DNA from: Conidiobolus incongruus B7586
Lineage: Eukaryota > Entomophthoromycota > Entomophthoromycetes > Entomophthorales > Conidiobolaceae
Assembly: GCA_000697335.1 (NCBI GenBank)
Contig: JNEM01013111.1
Span: 1 to 20,006, forward strand
Length of the DNA stretch: 20,006 nucleotides
Direction of reading: 5' to 3'
The notes below the pieces were generated by a model that saw nothing but the letters and a program-made list of their open reading frames with translations, was not told the origin of the DNA and ran no database searches. Of the stretch, positions 19,486-20,006 are shown in pieces (position 1 is the first letter of the stretch; the number at the start of each line of letters is the position of its first letter). The position numbers were made by a program, and so were the translations under genes.

Positions 19486-20006
19486 TTAATTTATTAAAAT
19501 ATATTATTAGTTTTAAAAAAATAGAGTTTTAAAATATAAATATATTGATATTAGTGTAGAAATTAAATATTAATGGAAATTTAAAATTAAAATTAAATAA
19601 ATTAATAAATAATATATAAAGTTTAATAAATAATATAGAATTTATAGCCTTTTTTATTATTAATAATTTTTTTTATATTTTTGATAAGTTTCTAATACTT
19701 AAAAAATAGTTTTTTTATTAAGGACTGAAATTTGATATTTTACAAACTAATTCAATTTATTTATAGGAATTTTTTTTATAAGCTGTTTATTTAATTATCT
19801 AAAATAATTATAATTACATAAGTTATAATTAGGTAAATATATAATATATAGTAGCTTTATTTAGTTATTTTATATAAAAAACCTTTTATAGCTTTAACTT
19901 TATATATTTTATAATTATTATACAAAATAATAAGTATTTTTAATTTATATTAAAAACACCATTTAAAAATTATTTTATTTAAAAAATAATATAAAATTTA
20001 TTATTA
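19486..20006. other. Extremely C-poor tract at the window edge, possible decayed repeat
   Basis: The plus strand has no C at all from 19486 to 19647 and few after that, with no CpG. Composition is like the decayed transposon at 32-1602, but I could not find inverted repeats or coding motifs, and the tract runs off the window. Confidence 0.3.

Larger units (their letters stand above)
15967..20006. other. 4-kb gene-free AT-rich region
   Basis: Upstream of the RGS gene; its proximal part must hold that promoter and 5' leader. I found no coding exon, tRNA or rRNA. The patch at about 16920-17040 is less AT-rich and has several TTCGAA/TCGA sites. From about 19210 to the end there is no CpG at all, and base use resembles the decayed transposon at the other end of the window. 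Confidence 0.55.

Noticed and set aside
15967-20006. CRISPR-like or satellite arrays in the long AT-rich spacer.
   Set aside because: Only two short local duplications were found; there is no regular spacing or repeated unit beyond two copies.

Overview
This is a very AT-rich eukaryotic window. I read it as an early-diverging fungus, most like Entomophthoromycotina (Conidiobolus-type). That placement rests on protein style (F-box protein with weak leucine-rich repeats, fungal berberine-bridge-type oxidase, Mam3/CNNM protein, large RGS protein), on many introns of about 50 bp with GT...TAG ends, and on very AT-rich spacers. It is inferred, not proven.

Layout, left to right. Bases 32-1602 hold a heavily decayed Tc1/mariner-family DNA transposon with ~221-bp inverted repeats. 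Then come an F-box gene on the minus strand (2084-3412), a 2.3-kb empty spacer, a single-exon secreted FAD oxidase (5771-7216, plus), a POLD3/Cdc27-like DNA polymerase delta subunit (7422-9135, plus; 11 exons assembled here, 395 aa, C-terminal PCNA-binding box), a 1.6-kb spacer, a CNNM/Mam3-like membrane protein (10780-12517, plus; 5 exons, 508 aa, one GC-AG intron), and a convergent RGS-domain gene (12958-15966, minus, 1002 aa). The last 4 kb has no recognisable gene; its final ~500 bp is extremely C- and G-poor and may be the edge of another decayed repeat.

The genes do not form a pathway: this is an ordinary chromosomal segment carrying replication, ion-transport, signalling, oxidase and F-box functions side by side. 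The CNNM and RGS reading frames are clearly richer in G+C and CpG than the other genes.

The most unusual signals are: (1) the transposon, whose conserved Tc1 motifs can still be read through almost pure C-to-T / G-to-A change on both strands, with CpG absent and CpA about half of CpT, a pattern like repeat-induced point mutation; (2) its long inverted repeats, with an inner and an outer shared motif like the IR/DR layout of some Tc1 elements; (3) splicing oddities, namely a 30-nt exon, a GC-AG intron, a stop-free 51-nt intron, and tandem acceptors where the nearer AG would put a stop in frame. I found no clear new multi-gene system.
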